A stretch of DNA of 64,000 bases from Antennarius striatus (lineage: Eukaryota > Chordata > Actinopteri > Lophiiformes > Antennariidae): positions 8,560,501 to 8,624,500 of the forward strand of contig NC_090785.1 in NCBI RefSeq assembly GCF_040054535.1. Direction: 5' to 3'. The stretch's first letter is position 1. Every line of letters begins with the position of its first letter. The translations under genes were made by a program, and so were the position numbers. Shown piece after piece: positions 1-25,300 of this stretch. Below the pieces are notes generated by a model, which saw only the letters and a program-made list of their open reading frames with translations, was not told the DNA's origin and searched no databases.

Positions 1-394
1 GACTACCCCGCTGGGTAGGTCGGACCACAACTTGGTACAGTAAGTGTCTTCGTATGAGCCTCTGGTTAGGAGACAACTTGCCATCCTAACAACATTCAGG
101 AGGTGGACGGAGGCGTATGAGGCAATCAATGACTGTTTTGAGTTCACTGACTTGCAGAAACTCGCATGGGGAGGACAGCGACAATCACAGAACGCATCAA
201 AGACTATATCAACTTGTGTTGAATGTTATTCAAATAACAAGACCTGGGAAACAAAGGGCATTAATAAATACATTTAAATGAAAAGAAAAGGGCTTTTAGA
301 GCTGGAACAAAGAGGTGAGAATTATCCAGTCACACCTCAAGACAAAGATCAGAGAGGCCAAGGAAGAGTACGGAAGAGTACCTCGAGATAAAAG
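1..394 (+). mobile_element. Degenerate LINE fragment (Rex1/L2-like), 5' piece
   Basis: Positions 44-277 translate to EPLVRRQLAILTTFRRWTEA followed by a weakly conserved stretch. This resembles the linker between endonuclease and reverse transcriptase in fish Rex1/L2-like non-LTR retrotransposons. The reading frame is broken. The piece lies inside the atg2a intron, antisense to that gene, and is interrupted by a TIR element at 371-824. Family assignment is from memory of the protein pattern and is tentative. Confidence 0.6.
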
Positions 395-824
395 ACTAAT
401 TTGTACTGTGACTGAGTCGGCAAGTCAAACAGTTAATAAGACAAATGAATTTTTTCTATTTGAAATACTTAAAATCATTATAATCTGTTACAACCTCGTA
501 AAAAATCCCCAAACCCCCTAAGTTTTGAAAAAACAACAACATATTTTTATCAACCAATAGACATGTATACTTTACCTGTACACAATTAATTATTTGTAAT
601 TTACGTAAACAATGATAAAGAATGAAAAGAAATGCAACAGTCACAAGAACACAAGCACTACTGTTTAATTCTTGAAAGAGAATGAAATCTGGTGTAGGCT
701 GACGTATACAATCCGGCTCGTAACTTGGATTTTTTTCATAAGTCGAAAAAATACATGGACAGAGGGACCCTTGTATATAAAGAAACTTATATGTTGAGCA
801 GCTCGTATCTCAAGGTACTAACTG
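371..824. mobile_element. Pogo/Tigger-like non-autonomous element (MITE) nested in the LINE
   Basis: The ends are inverted copies: near 379 the sequence reads gtacctcgagata, and near 806 it reads tatctcaaggtac. TA dinucleotides flank both sides (369-370 and 825-826), as expected for a Tc1/mariner/pogo target duplication. There is no transposase frame. The internal motif gtgactgagtc and the AT-rich block near 535-620 recur at 44450-44690, so this is a dispersed family. LINE sequence resumes after 826. Confidence 0.6.
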
Positions 825-826
825 TA

Positions 827-1110
827 CTGTTGATAGATGAGTTGAAGGCAGAGTGGACTGGGTCAACAAACTTCATCTATTCTTTAACAGGTTCGAAACA
901 ATAATGCCCTCACCCCCTGCTGATCCTGGCCCCCCAGTAATTAGTACTCCTCTTTGTGCCTCCAGCCCTCCTCTGCCTCCTCCAGACAACAATTCTACCC
1001 CTCCCTGCTGTGACAATTAAAATCAAAGCAGGTGAGGTGAGAATCCATTGTGGGAAGGCTGCAGGCCCAGATGGGGCGAGCCCCGGGGTGCTCAAAGCCT
1101 GTGCCTCTCA
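827..1110 (+). mobile_element. LINE reverse-transcriptase fragment (continuation)
   Basis: The frame at 1050-1108 reads KAAGPDGASPGVLKACASQ, the start of the reverse-transcriptase domain in Rex1/L2/CR1-group LINEs. Upstream text from about 840 matches the preceding linker, with stops. It is the continuation of the LINE at 1-394, split by the MITE, and is cut again at 1110 by a second TIR element. A short piece at 1718-1800 may be its remainder. Confidence 0.7.
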
Positions 1111-1717
1111 GGCCATGTCCACACGTATCCGGATCTCTTCAAAAATGCAACTTTTTTCACACCGAATAGAAAATTTTTTTGCATCCACACGACAGCGTTG
1201 TTGAAAAAATCTCTGTCCACATGTAACCGCATAAATCTGTTCATCAACAAGTTTGTAAGCAGAACAACTCCGAGAACAATGGGAAAGAGGACTGAGACGT
1301 GTGGAAATTCACGCCGTTCCGCCTGGAGGACGACCTCCGTCACAGAGTTCTCCCACCGGTCTGACCCAGAACTGGTGTTGGCGTCTTTGGCGAGGAACGT
1401 GAATGAATGAATGAATGAATAAATGAATTCATAAACTTAATGAGGTCTTCGACGTTGAGCTGTTTCACGTCAGAGAATAGCTCATTTTAACCCCATCCAT
1501 TCTGTGTGTACATGTACAGTAGACACGGGTCACACACACTGACGTTACAGCGGTTTTTGTTGCAGGAAGATGCCCCCCGGATAGAAAAAGTTTTGGATAC
1601 AGCGTCCACACAACAATGCAGACCTGTGGTTTTCAAAAAGTTGCATTTTTGTCCCGCATATCTGCCTAATCGCAACAAAAAAGTTTTCGAAAAGATCCGG
1701 CACCGTGTGGACGGGGC
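1111..1717. mobile_element. Unclassified DNA transposon relic with long terminal inverted repeats
   Basis: The left end starts ggccatgtccacacgtatcc and the right end is its imperfect inverse, with gtgtggacggggc at 1705-1717. Inner segments are also inverted copies: atgcaactttttt near 1145, and aaaaagttgcattttt near 1637. The element interrupts the LINE reverse-transcriptase frame. A short (AATG)n run lies inside at about 1402-1430. No transposase remains. Confidence 0.65.
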
Positions 1718-2012
1718 ATCAGCTATGTGGAGTACGACAGCATGTACTCCACCCTAAGAGCCCGAGTCTACAGAGGGTCCCTGCCTGTGGCCATGAAATT
1801 GTACAAGTCCTCATCCTGATGGTCGTATAGGGAGGAGGAGGAATGGAAGTGCTCAGTGAATACTGTACGTACCTGTATATACATTTACTGTATATTCTCT
1901 TATTTATTCCAGTGTCTTTTCTAACTAATAATTCTAAAAAAATTCTGTCTTTCTCCCTCGCGGATCAATACTCTGATTCTGATGTTGTTTTTCATTAAAG
2001 AAATCAACTCAC

Positions 2013-14088
<12,076 letters not shown>

Positions 14089-14149
14089 GGGGCCAGACAG
14101 AGAAGGGAGAGGGACGGAAGAGGTGGCGGAGGAGAACAAGTGCGAGTAC

Positions 14150-14560
14150 AGTTCTCTGGCAACTGCATAACAGACTAACACAAAGTCTGCATAAACAAGG
14201 AATGAGCCACAGCTAGCTAGAGGGGGCTAAGGAAGGGGTCGATCGCAACTCCAGTTTTCCCCTTGGCTTGACACAAAAACTCGAAAATCCTTTGTGTCAG
14301 GACCGACAAGAGTCCCACGGTACTTGACAAGGCGTTACTCAAACAATGTGTCGTTGTTTCGGTCCATATTCGTGGTACGTTTGGCTAAAATTCCAACGAC
14401 AAGTCCCGTTGGTGCGTATCTCTTGTTTCAGGGTTGTTTATTGTTATCATACGCCAACTGATGGTACGAGGAACGTGCTGACGTCACAGAATCGAAAAGC
14501 GAAACCCGGAAATAAGAAGTGTCCGCACGCAAGCGCCATCTTTGTAAGGGCATTCTTTAG
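14150..14560 (-). promoter_or_regulatory. Likely atg2a promoter/5' UTR
   Basis: A GC-richer block immediately upstream of the atg2a start. It holds a perfect palindromic CRE (TGACGTCA, 14479-14486), an ETS core CCGGAA (14506-14511) and a YY1-like block gccatctt (14535-14542) within 65 bp, a typical housekeeping promoter arrangement. The transcription start is inferred to lie between about 14200 and 14540. Confidence 0.55.
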
Positions 14561-15049
14561 TTCGCGATTTATCTTCCATGTGACGTAGAGGTCAAGTTTT
14601 CGTGTCTCTGAACAGAACAGGAGTATAACAAAAACATTTACTCGAAGACTTTCCATGACACGTGGCAGGGTTGATTTACCCTATAAAGCCTAGTACATCA
14701 TTGCCTTCCACCATTACGATACTTCCATATCATAAATTTGACATTTATTCCTGAAAAACATTATGTATGCAATCAGACACATGAGTCTACATTTTCCCCG
14801 CGAAAACGTTTCTGGATTTAACCATAATTATACAAACTAAAGCTCTTTTTGACAAAAAAAATTTAGACCTTTGTTAGACCTCATTCTCCAAAATTATGAT
14901 TTTTTTTTATGGTTGACGTTTTAAATGGTTAAATCCTTAATCCCACTCAGAAAATAATCTAAGATCCTGTTGAACAACCCAGTCAGAAACTCTGCCAACT
15001 ATCCTCGACACTTACCTACCTCGAGAGGTATATCATCAGGACTGAGTGT

Positions 15050-15385
15050 TCGACAGCAGTGGCTCAGCGGTAGAGCAGATGTCTTGAAGACAGATCATCT
15101 CCCAGCCACTGCCGAGGTGCCCTTGAGCAAGGCGCCATCCCCCCTACGAGCTGCTCTATTGGGGCGTACGCCAGGAAGCTGCTGCCCGTCACTCTGCCTC
15201 CCAATGTACAGCTTGAAGTTGTGTATTGTGTGTACTAACTGCAGGCTTACAGGCCCTCTTGTGTGCTGTGGTTCTTTCAGGGGCCTGTACATACTGTGAA
15301 AAACACAAAAATGTAACAAAATGTACACCTGAGTGACAAATGTAATTTCCCCGAGGGGATCAATAAATATCTTCTTCATTCTCTT
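15050..15385 (+). mobile_element. tRNA-derived SINE (V-SINE-like)
   Basis: The head ggctcagcggtagagcagat resembles a tRNA A-box region. The body contains gaggtgcccttgagcaagg, and the tail is ccgaggggatcaataaa, all typical of fish V-SINE-type repeats. A second, more diverged copy in the same orientation is at 27712-28075. Confidence 0.75.
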
Positions 15386-15394
15386 CAATGCCCT

Positions 15395-15625
15395 CCTCGC
15401 TTTACCTGCCTAATATTTGCTACTTCCTGACAGCCACCTCTTTTAGTTTTTGTTCTCTCGCCTTTTCTCCGTTCATCAAGTCTTCAAAGTACTCTTTTCA
15501 TCTTCCCATCACGCTACTGGCACCTGTCAATACACTTCCATCCCTACCCTTAATCACCCTAACCTGCTGCATGTCCTTCCCATCTGTCTTGCCAACCTGT
15601 ATAGATCATCATCTATGGAATTTCC
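15395..15625 (-). mobile_element. RTE-type LINE fragment, antisense
   Basis: The complement of the pyrimidine-rich text resembles the part of the fish RTE-type LINE upstream of the reverse transcriptase found at 32285-33587. Short, no open frame; family link tentative. Confidence 0.45.
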
Positions 15626-16056
15626 CATGGACACAAAAAAATGTGCAAGACTCATGTCAAAAATGTCAAAAAATGCAACTCGGTATTGTGGCTAATCTTC
15701 GTGCAAGTTTTGGTACAGCTAGTATTTGTAGTTTGTCACATGAGTACCAGAAAAATAAAAGATTAATGACAGATATCCAGATACTAATATACCCCATGCC
15801 ATTTCAGGATTACTCATGTTGCATTCATGGTTTCATCTTTTTCTTTTTTAGGAGCTTTCAAAAGGCAAATTCAGTCGTCTTTAGTGACTACAGTTTGTAC
15901 AGCAGTCATAGTACCATACACACTCTGACATGTTTGAAAGGTTTAGAAACACATTGAATGGATCTTCAGTGAAATGTCGTTCTAGGGTTAAGATGTGTGC
16001 TCAACATTTAACCTTACTTTAGCTGAAGGAAATGCATCTGTTTACAATAGAATATT

Positions 16057-16062
16057 TTTATT
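16057..16062 (-). terminator. Candidate nxf1 polyadenylation signal
   Basis: TTTATT on the plus strand is AATAAA on the transcript, about 285 nt after the nxf1 stop codon. Inferred from position only. Confidence 0.5.
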
Positions 16063-16346
16063 AAACATAGGACAACTCAAAGTCAACAAGATTTACTATT
16101 GGTCATTTGTCTATATTCCTATGCAAACGTAGTGACTTCTACACAAAGACCAAAAACTTTGGTTACACTCACAATCATAAATTGTATCATAACATTGGTC
16201 TTTAAAACTGTTGACATTGGGATAAAACAACATTAACTGTACACAAGTAAACTTCTACATCATTTTTGGGGAAAAAGTGAAGAAAAATACAAATACAAAA
16301 AAATAAAATTACTCCTTTTCATTTGACAGAGGCATGATTTCAGTTT

Positions 16347-19300
16347 TCACTTTATGAACGCAACATCTGGGATCTTGCCATCCGTCTGAAAATAGAGAAG
16401 ACATTTTATGACTTTGTTATTAAAGCATTATACATTTATAGTAAAACAATAAAAAATTTAGCTTCCTAAGTTACCTTCAACTGAGTGAAAATATCAGCTG
16501 CACGATTGAACACCCATTCATTGTCTTGCAGACACCTGAAGCAGAGAACAATTATTCCGATGTTTTAAATCAGTGACAAATAAGTCTTTCTTTACTACAG
16601 ACAACATGTACAAAAGCAAGTCTTACTTTTGGGACCATTCCAAGTTCATGCCAGACATTTGTGAAAAAGCTGCAAGCATCTCTTGCTGTGGTGCAGTGAG
16701 GGTGGGGACGGGGCTTGAAGATGGCGTCGGGGCAGGAGCGACGAAAGCTCGCCGGATCTCCTCCGTTGTAGCCATCCGAATGAAAAGCTGGTCGTTAACG
16801 ATGCCCAGACTGTGGACCAGAAGACAGAGAGTTCACATACAATTAAAGAAACCAAGGTACACTGTGAATAAAAGCCATTAAAAGGCAAATGAAAAAAGCT
16901 AACATAATCATAAAATGTTATGAATGACAGGGGTTCTGGAGCACAGAGCTTTAAATTCAAGTTATTTTAAAGTATTTAAGTCAGCAACAAAATGGATGTT
17001 TGTCATGACAAGGTTATTTTCTTGAACATTCACTCACATGCTAGACTAATCACTCGTCTTATTGACTATCTGGAAAGCTGGAGTCAAAAGTTTTTTTCTG
17101 ACAATAGTTCTTAAAATTACACGGAGATTGAGCTTGAGTGTTTTTACAGCGCACTAAAATGCACTTTCTGCGGGCAACAGTGCACAAATTACATCCACCA
17201 GAAGTGGCTCTTTTTTTACAACAGACAAGCCAAGATTGTCAACATAAGGGAGGTGACAGAAATAAAACTGGTTTTGTCTTTTTTAAAATTGCTGTATAAA
17301 CAAGTCTTTCTCAAGGAGAGCTTCATTTCAGGGGTAAACCAGATGACCTTGGGGAAATACAGTATTTTGAGTAGCACAATGTAGTAACTGCTGTGCTGAG
17401 TCAACATTGCTTTTGCACCACCTTTAATAAATATAAATTGCTAAGAAAGAAAACAATACATAGTTTTGCTAAAACTGATTAAATTTGACAGACATTTTGG
17501 AAGAGACAGCAGTTTGTTCTGAAACTTGAGTTTAGCCTTCTCTGGGCTAATTTTTCTAACACGACCATAAAAAACTCTCTTCTGTATCATAATATAGAGT
17601 GAAAATTAAACAATTTACCATTATTTTCAAAGCAACATACAAAGGACAAGAAGAAGATGTAAAGAAACAATTAGAACAACCTACCCATTATTTCCTACTG
17701 GGACTGTAATGAACACTCGAGAGAAGGCCATGGTGGACTCTCGAGATTTACCGTCTACAACAACTGAAAAACAGGCATGACACAAATCAATAACACAATC
17801 ATCACCAGTCATTTGCTGGGCTTGCAACAGTTCAAGCTTAACTATCTTTATTTCTATCCTACTTTATGCAGGTATAAATGTGAGATTCAACAATTGAAAA
17901 CTAGTTGACAAACTACAAATATCAAGCTGCTAGCTGTACCGGGTCACTTCGGCTAAATTCTGTTGGCATGCAGAAATAGTGCTCCGGCGGAAATACTGCC
18001 ACTCGCTAGCGAGCAGCACTATTTCCGCTAGCGAGCGGTGCTAGCGGAAATAGCGGCGCTAGCGAGCAGCACTAGCGAACGAAAAAGTATTAAGTTTTAG
18101 CCTTTTTTCTGTAAAAATAAGAACGCCACTGTGGCTACACAGTCTAAAAACCTTGTAGCCAATCTGGAATTTACTTCGCCTATGGCGAAGTGGCGAATGG
18201 CTAGCGCAAGCCCAGATTCACAACAAAATTTTAATTGGGATCACCCAAAAAAAATACTCACCTTCTTTAAAGATTCCACTGATGGTGAATGACAGCAGTG
18301 TGTTCTGTAAATTAACACAGTTAATCAAAATTAAACAGAATGAGTCTAAATAAGAGAAACACTGATTGAAAGGTGTGGACAGATCAAATTAACTCACTGT
18401 GCAAGTGTTTACATCAACGGTGAACGATGCAATGTCATGCTGAGTCTTGGGTAATTCATTGAGAAATGCCACCACATTCAGTCGTGTGTGTTTCAGAAGT
18501 CGGTATCGTATAGCTAAAGAAGGAAACATTTAAAGAGTGACATGAAATAAAATCCCAAATCAAATAAATAATACCATCGTCATAATTCAGATATAATCAT
18601 GAGCCAACAGCTCGATGATAAACTCACTGGAGTCTTTGATCCTTTTCAGGTTTCTGCTGTCTTTATGATACTCTCCCAGACTGCTCCTAAAACCAACAGG
18701 GGTACATGAGATCAGTGTGAACAGATGAATGAACGGGTGGGATGAATGGAGCAGCTGGTAATCTTAAATTAAGTATGAGTCTACCAGTGGAAACATTTAA
18801 TGACACATTCCAAAGCTTAATGTGTTGATCAGTGAGGTTACATTATTATTATTGGTTTACCTGATATTGATAGACACATTATAAATAAAACTATCCCATG
18901 TGAGCATTGTGGCGCTTTACTAGTTTCAATACTTCTAGACAAGTGTGCTAACATACCGTGATGGGTTCTGGGTAGAGTAAGGTGTTGTGAGGGATAACGA
19001 TGCTCCATCGTGGTAAGCATCCAGGAGTGGCTGTCTGTTCCCTGAGTCATATATGCTGTAATACCTGCAACACAACAGCTGAACTATTAGAGTTTGACAC
19101 ATGAAACTAAAGTTGATAAAAATCAAAGCAATGAAGTAAGAAGATTCTTCCTATTTAAAGCAAGAAAACTCACTGTTGCAAGAACCGAAGGATGAGAGCC
19201 TTGATTTCATCTGAGCCAAAACAGCTGCCCTGCATGGTTCATTGACAGAAACACTTGTAAGGGACGTAAAGGAGACAGTAGATGTCGAGACTTTCAAAAG

Positions 19301-22300
19301 GGAAAACAATGCAGCTTGAACCATATGCTTCTGACATGGACAACATCCTGCAGAGCCTGTATACAGGTGTCACATAAACCAGATGACAAAGATATACAAA
19401 AAACCCAGAAGTCTAGACCACAAACCTTGCAAGGTGGGATGGTAGTGGGTGTTTCAACATCAAATCCAATGGGTGGGGGCAGGTCATTGCCATCCTAAAC
19501 AGAGATCATAACGCTCATGTAACTGCATGCCGATACCAAAACATGAATGTAAATGTTTTTAAAGAACATGCTAGACGTAAATGACTTCATTTAAATACAG
19601 AGACATACTGATTAGATGTATTGACAATTGTGAAATTCCAGCCATATAGTTTGAAAAGGTTCCAAAAGTCATCATATTTTAACTTTCTCAATTTTGAGAC
19701 TTACGAGTTTCAGCAGCCGCGGGAACCTCTGGCGTACAGCACTGGTACAGAAACAAACAACTGTTACGGTCATAAACCACCACAACACAAGTCACACCCA
19801 TGACTGTATTGTGCCAGTCAAAACTGCTGACTCAGTTAATGCCACTTTCTGCCTGTCATGTGATGTAATCTCATAATGCTATACTGCCAGTATCACTGGG
19901 AAGGACACAATAAAGTACAGATACACAGACGCAAAGAATGTAAATTTAGTACAACCAGTGCCAATGTGTGTATGCGTGTGTGTCTGTGTTCTGGGGGGAG
20001 GGTCCCCTTTGCATACAATTATATCAACAAACTGACAAAGATACAGGTTTTTCAGTCTTGATAAGATAATAATCCTTTATTGTCCCACAGTGGGGACATT
20101 TGTGGATATACATACTCATATTGAGTTGTGCCTGTTGACAGTCCTCCCTCCCCATATTGTACTTACCAGCAGACATACTCACCCTCTCCCTCAAGACGCA
20201 GATACAGATTGATCTGACATGGAGAAGCAACCTAACTTGGAAACCAGTAAACACTTATCTACATACCCACCAATCCCTCTTCACTTTTTCCACTATCGAT
20301 GCCGCAAACATTCAGCAAAGAAAGACTGAGACCAGAGCAAAAGAAAAAGAAAAAAAGACAGGTGGCCTCAAAGTAAGCTGCACCCAGCAGTTCCCCCACT
20401 CATCTTACATCCTTCCCTTGCTGCACAACAAAGCAATCATTAAGTTTTGGGATTATTGATACTCAAAGGGTCTTCAGGACTGTGCAACATATGGACTTCT
20501 TGTAGACGTGATTTAATTTGGACCAAACCCTCAAGTTACAGAGAGAATGGAAAATCATTAAGTGTTCAACTTAAGCAACATTTCTCTGCTCTATATTTAA
20601 TGGTCAAGTTTAATCAAGTAATCACAGCCATCAGAAACTGGACGATGAAGTGTTTTGTTTTTTATTCCTCAACTCATGTGTCTCAGTTAAAACTGACGTT
20701 ACTTTTCCAGTTCCATAACCTTCCGTTAGAAGTTAGTTAAAGGGTTTTGGCCAAACTCTCCACATCTTTCACTGAATGGCAGAGGCCTGTTTTAGGCCAA
20801 AGAGTACCAACTTAGTGGGAGAGAAAGAACAATTTTCTCTTTGGCTCATCATAAAGAGTCCTTGAAAAATGCTCTTATGCCCCTCTGCCTCAGCCCAATG
20901 GCATTTCCTGAGAAGTCCCATCACAAGTTCTTGTCATATTCCCAGCAATTCAGCGTTCTCAGGGACTGAGGTCGAGTAATCGTGACTGTGCCTGCCTTAG
21001 GTTGTCCCGGGGTTTTGAGGTGGGATCTTACCCGTCATGGGCTATCCAGCCTTCCATACCCGCCTGATACAGGAGGCCTTGTGGGCAATGGTGCTACGAG
21101 GGGAAAGGAAATCCGTCTTTGACTTTTTCTTCCAGACATTTGTAATGCCAACTTGCAGTGTGTTCACATTCCATCTCCAATATATTGCTTTATAGTATTG
21201 CTCAAGAAATTATTAGATCTTTTTTTTTCTTCTCAAGTAGTTACGTTTGTTAAGCTATATTTCATCACCAGTGTGATAATATTTGACAGCAGCTTATGGG
21301 ACAAGCAATCAAGATATCAGTGGTGAAGTGCTGGGTACAGCGTCAATGATAACCACAAAAGAGAATTAAGCTTAAAAGGATGTCCTGAGGAGAAGCTGAA
21401 TAGCAGGAAGTAAGCAGGGAGAAAGGCCTCTTCAAAGTGTGGAGCATTAAAAACAAGTTGGTAGAAAGCAGCAGGAAACTCCATCAAAGGGTGGACGTCC
21501 TCGCAGAAATGTTCGGAGGCAAAAAATGTTTAGTTTCCAGTGTGCAAAGGAAAGTTACTCAAGTGAGAAAAATGTCTGCAACAAAACCCAACAAAAATTT
21601 TAAACAGGTGCAAATTAATCTGCACAATTTTCTCTCCTTCGCTCTTACACTCAAATGCACACACATATACACAAATACAGGACCTCAATGGTGAACGGAA
21701 GTCCCCCTGCGTAGCGATTATGTTTGTCAACGAACGCTGGAAAGTGGTTTTAGCTTTCATAACAGCATCATGCACACTTCTAGCACACTGCAGACAACTC
21801 CTAAACACCCCTACTTGCTCATAGCAAAGTCAGTGTGCATTGTTGGGTCATCTTGAATTTATCATAAACTTTGATCCCTCGTCCCCCCCAAAACACAGAC
21901 CAACCTGATGTATGAGGCCTGATCCTTGAACAGGTCACACAGAGGGTTCCTATTAAGCCACAGTTCCACCAGCTTTAAGCCTTTCAACTTGTCCAGCTCC
22001 CGGTCTGATTTCAGCTACACAACCACAAAACAAGACAAGTGGGTGTGAAATAGGATCTGAAAACAAATCAGGCTGATTAAATGATGGCTATTCCACAAAT
22101 GGAGTCAGTTTTACCTCATTGTGGGACAGATTGAGGGTATTCAGATGAGGAACCTTGGAAACTAAATCAGTCAGTTCATCCAGTTTGTGAATACGGTTGT
22201 TACTCAAGTTCAAGCAAGTCAGCTGACAGAAGAAAAAAAGACTGTAAGGACTTTTGGTTTGACCCGTACATATATAGAAAAAAGCAACACTTCAACAGAA

Positions 22301-25300
22301 AAACAAGTACCATATTTATTTTCCAAATCTACGCCATTTTAAATATTACCTCTGGAATGTTTTCTTCAATGACCTTGATGACGGCTTCCATGTTGGTTTT
22401 CCTGTTCAAGATGACTTCAATGTTCTGGGACACCAGGTCTGTAATATTAGTAATAATAATTACAAACTATTCAAGAAAAATTAAACCATTTTCAAGGATA
22501 TTATAAAATTAAGTTCTAATTGCCAAATTATCTCCATCATCCACCGAGTCATCATTGTAGAACAACATTGTCGTGAGTGTTGGTGTCAATTCTCAGTCAT
22601 CAGAAGTTCAGCTGCTTTGTGGTAACCGTTACCTTAGAGCTGAGACTGCATACTTATTTAGTACAAATAATTATAAAGCATCTTTCATAATTTAATATTT
22701 AAAGTAATGTATAAACAACCAGTTAACTGTATTCCTATGTGTACTGTGATAAACTCGATAAATCACTACAGTATGGAATAAAAAATGTTTTTTACCTGGG
22801 TCTGTTCGGATGTTGTTTAAATCCAATGCTTGCTGGGAGCCATCAAAACGCTTTGCCATACATTGCTGAAAATGGATGACATAATGATGAAAACTGATGA
22901 AAATGATCAGCACAGTTCTGTCTTTACAAAACGCTGGAAAATCTCCCAGGCCCACGTAAATACATAGGTGGACCAATTCTAGTAGGCAATGGTTTCCCCA
23001 CAAGCTTGATTTTCAAGGTTTGAAGTCGATTTATCACCTACAGTCATGCATGTACACATTACATCAATCCTGTCTATCCTATTAAGTCATTGGAACAATA
23101 AAAAAATAGGTCCCAAAACATTCCCAACATTTTTCTTGAGACTATTGTACCAAATGGAATTTCCAAAGTTATTTTCTGGTTCTGTTGTATTTAGTGCCGA
23201 GTTGAGGGCACACAAGTTCCTTGCATGTGCAGATATTTACCGATAGTCTGCATGGCAAAATTCCCTCCTCAAAAATTTTAAATATTAAAACGTATTTTTT
23301 TTAAATCAAGGTGTTTTCTACGAGAGTACTTCATGTTAAACCCCTGGTGCGAGCAATGCTGCAGACCTGAGCATAGATTACTATGATCAGTTCAAGAGGA
23401 AACTCTCAAAAGCGGCACAATCTGGATTATGGAATAATCACAGGCTGCACAATGTCTGTGATTGCTCTGGCAATTAAGGTGATCATTAAATCAGATAAGC
23501 CAGTCACCATCGACCAAATGCCAGGTTGCAGGTGGCTGGAAAGAGTTATCCAGTGGTCAAAGATAGGCATAAAGTCAGAAAAATCGAAGTCATTCAATCT
23601 GTAGAAAAATAACCTGCCAGGGACCGGACCACTGGAGGCCTGACTGGACCAGAGGACCAGTCAGGCCTCCCACGCTACTTCAAGGCACGGCATTTCCAGC
23701 ATGGGATATTGCCATGGCTACCCTGGCCACTGCTTGTTTTTAAAGTCCCCATCTCCACCATACAGATCCTGGAGAGGAAGGTCAGAGGCTTCTCAGGAGA
23801 CAGCTGAGGTTGCCCAGAAACCTCAGCAGCAGCCAGTTGTATGCAGAGCTGGACAGCTACAGTACAAGCATGCCCACAGAGATAGGCTGCAGAGTATTTG
23901 TGGTGTTGCTCACTTCACAAAACTTTGTATCATAAGAGCTGCATATAGCGGAGACAAAAAACAAGCTTTGGATCTGGAGTGGAGAACCATATGAACAAGC
24001 GAGTGCTGTCCGAACATGTCGTGGCCTGATCAAGTATGGCTGGGTCACATGATCAAAGTGGTGTGAGGCTGAAAGACTCGATCACCCAGTGACCCCAGGT
24101 TAACTCACTGATGAAGTGTTCAGAAGATGCATCTAAGAAGTTCAGCTGTACTTTTTCCTAATTAAATTTTAACCACAGTTTCAGCAATTCCACTAGTCTC
24201 AAAATGCCACTGTTTTCAGATTTTTATTTCTACATTAATCTCACCTTCAGATGCTCCAAATGTTCAGGCTTTAAGTCGGCGAGTAGGAAGGATGGTAGGC
24301 CGCTTGGGTTGACATGCACTTCCACCTTGAAGATACAACAAGTGCAGTGAAAGAGCTTAGTCTGACTTTTGGTTATTCATCACATGAAGTTTAGAGATAT
24401 CAAGGGGATCAATAAGAACAACAGTGTACTCTTTATCTGCAAGTCACAGGTAAATATGAAGAACAGTAAGATGATGAGTTTTTTATGTTACTGGGTAACT
24501 TCAAGCTAGCGACACTAAGTAGCGACACTAAATCAGTTTATAAGCAACTTGTAAAAAGTGAGGTTCTTCAAATTCAGAGGGCAAAATACTAGCTTGAAAA
24601 TCATATACTACACAGACCAAACAAAAAAATATACAACTCAAACAAATACAATTCTCAGACAATGTAGGCTTTTGTTAAGAGATGTTTAACTAAATTACCT
24701 TCTGGTGCATGGGGGTTATTTGATAAAATCAGAAAAACAGTGGTAAATGCATTTAAATTGCATTTTTCATTCTGCTACAATCAATTTTGGGTGCTGTAAA
24801 TGTCACATTTTACCATCTGTGACACACAGACAACTTAACTTAGTGCTATTTTGTCAGTGTAAATGCAGGGTGATCAAGCCAGTCAACTCAAAAATTACAT
24901 AACATTAAGCTTAAGACTGTTCAATTTTGCTCCTCCAGCCCATCCTGTTAGCCTTCGTATTGGAGTTAAAACTGCCCAATTCTTTATGTGAAATTGTCCA
25001 AACTTAGTGATGAGGAATGATATGATAAAACTCGCTTCATGTTGCCCTTGTTGTGTATAAAATGATCAACATGAATTATTTGACAGATTTGAAGATCCCC
25101 AGAAAGGTTACTGGTTGCACACTTACTTTTTGAAAGTTAAATAATGTTGTCTCTTGCATTTGGACTTCAGCACTACATGTGCTTAACTAAAGTCACATGA
25201 GGGTTCAGTAAATCAAATAATCAGGCTTTTGACGTCAAAACATGTAGCTGTAGTGCAAAATGTCCAGGAGGACACTTTCTGCAGGAAAAATAAGAACTGC

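Larger units (their letters stand above)
14600..16056. other. Intergenic spacer between atg2a and nxf1
   Basis: AT-rich sequence with no credible exon. It carries a SINE (15050-15385) and a LINE fragment (15395-15620). The remainder shows nothing I can name. Confidence 0.6.

Noticed and set aside
15057-15130. Possible tRNA gene (A-box-like text)
   Set aside because: No full cloverleaf. It is the head of a SINE whose body and tail follow directly.
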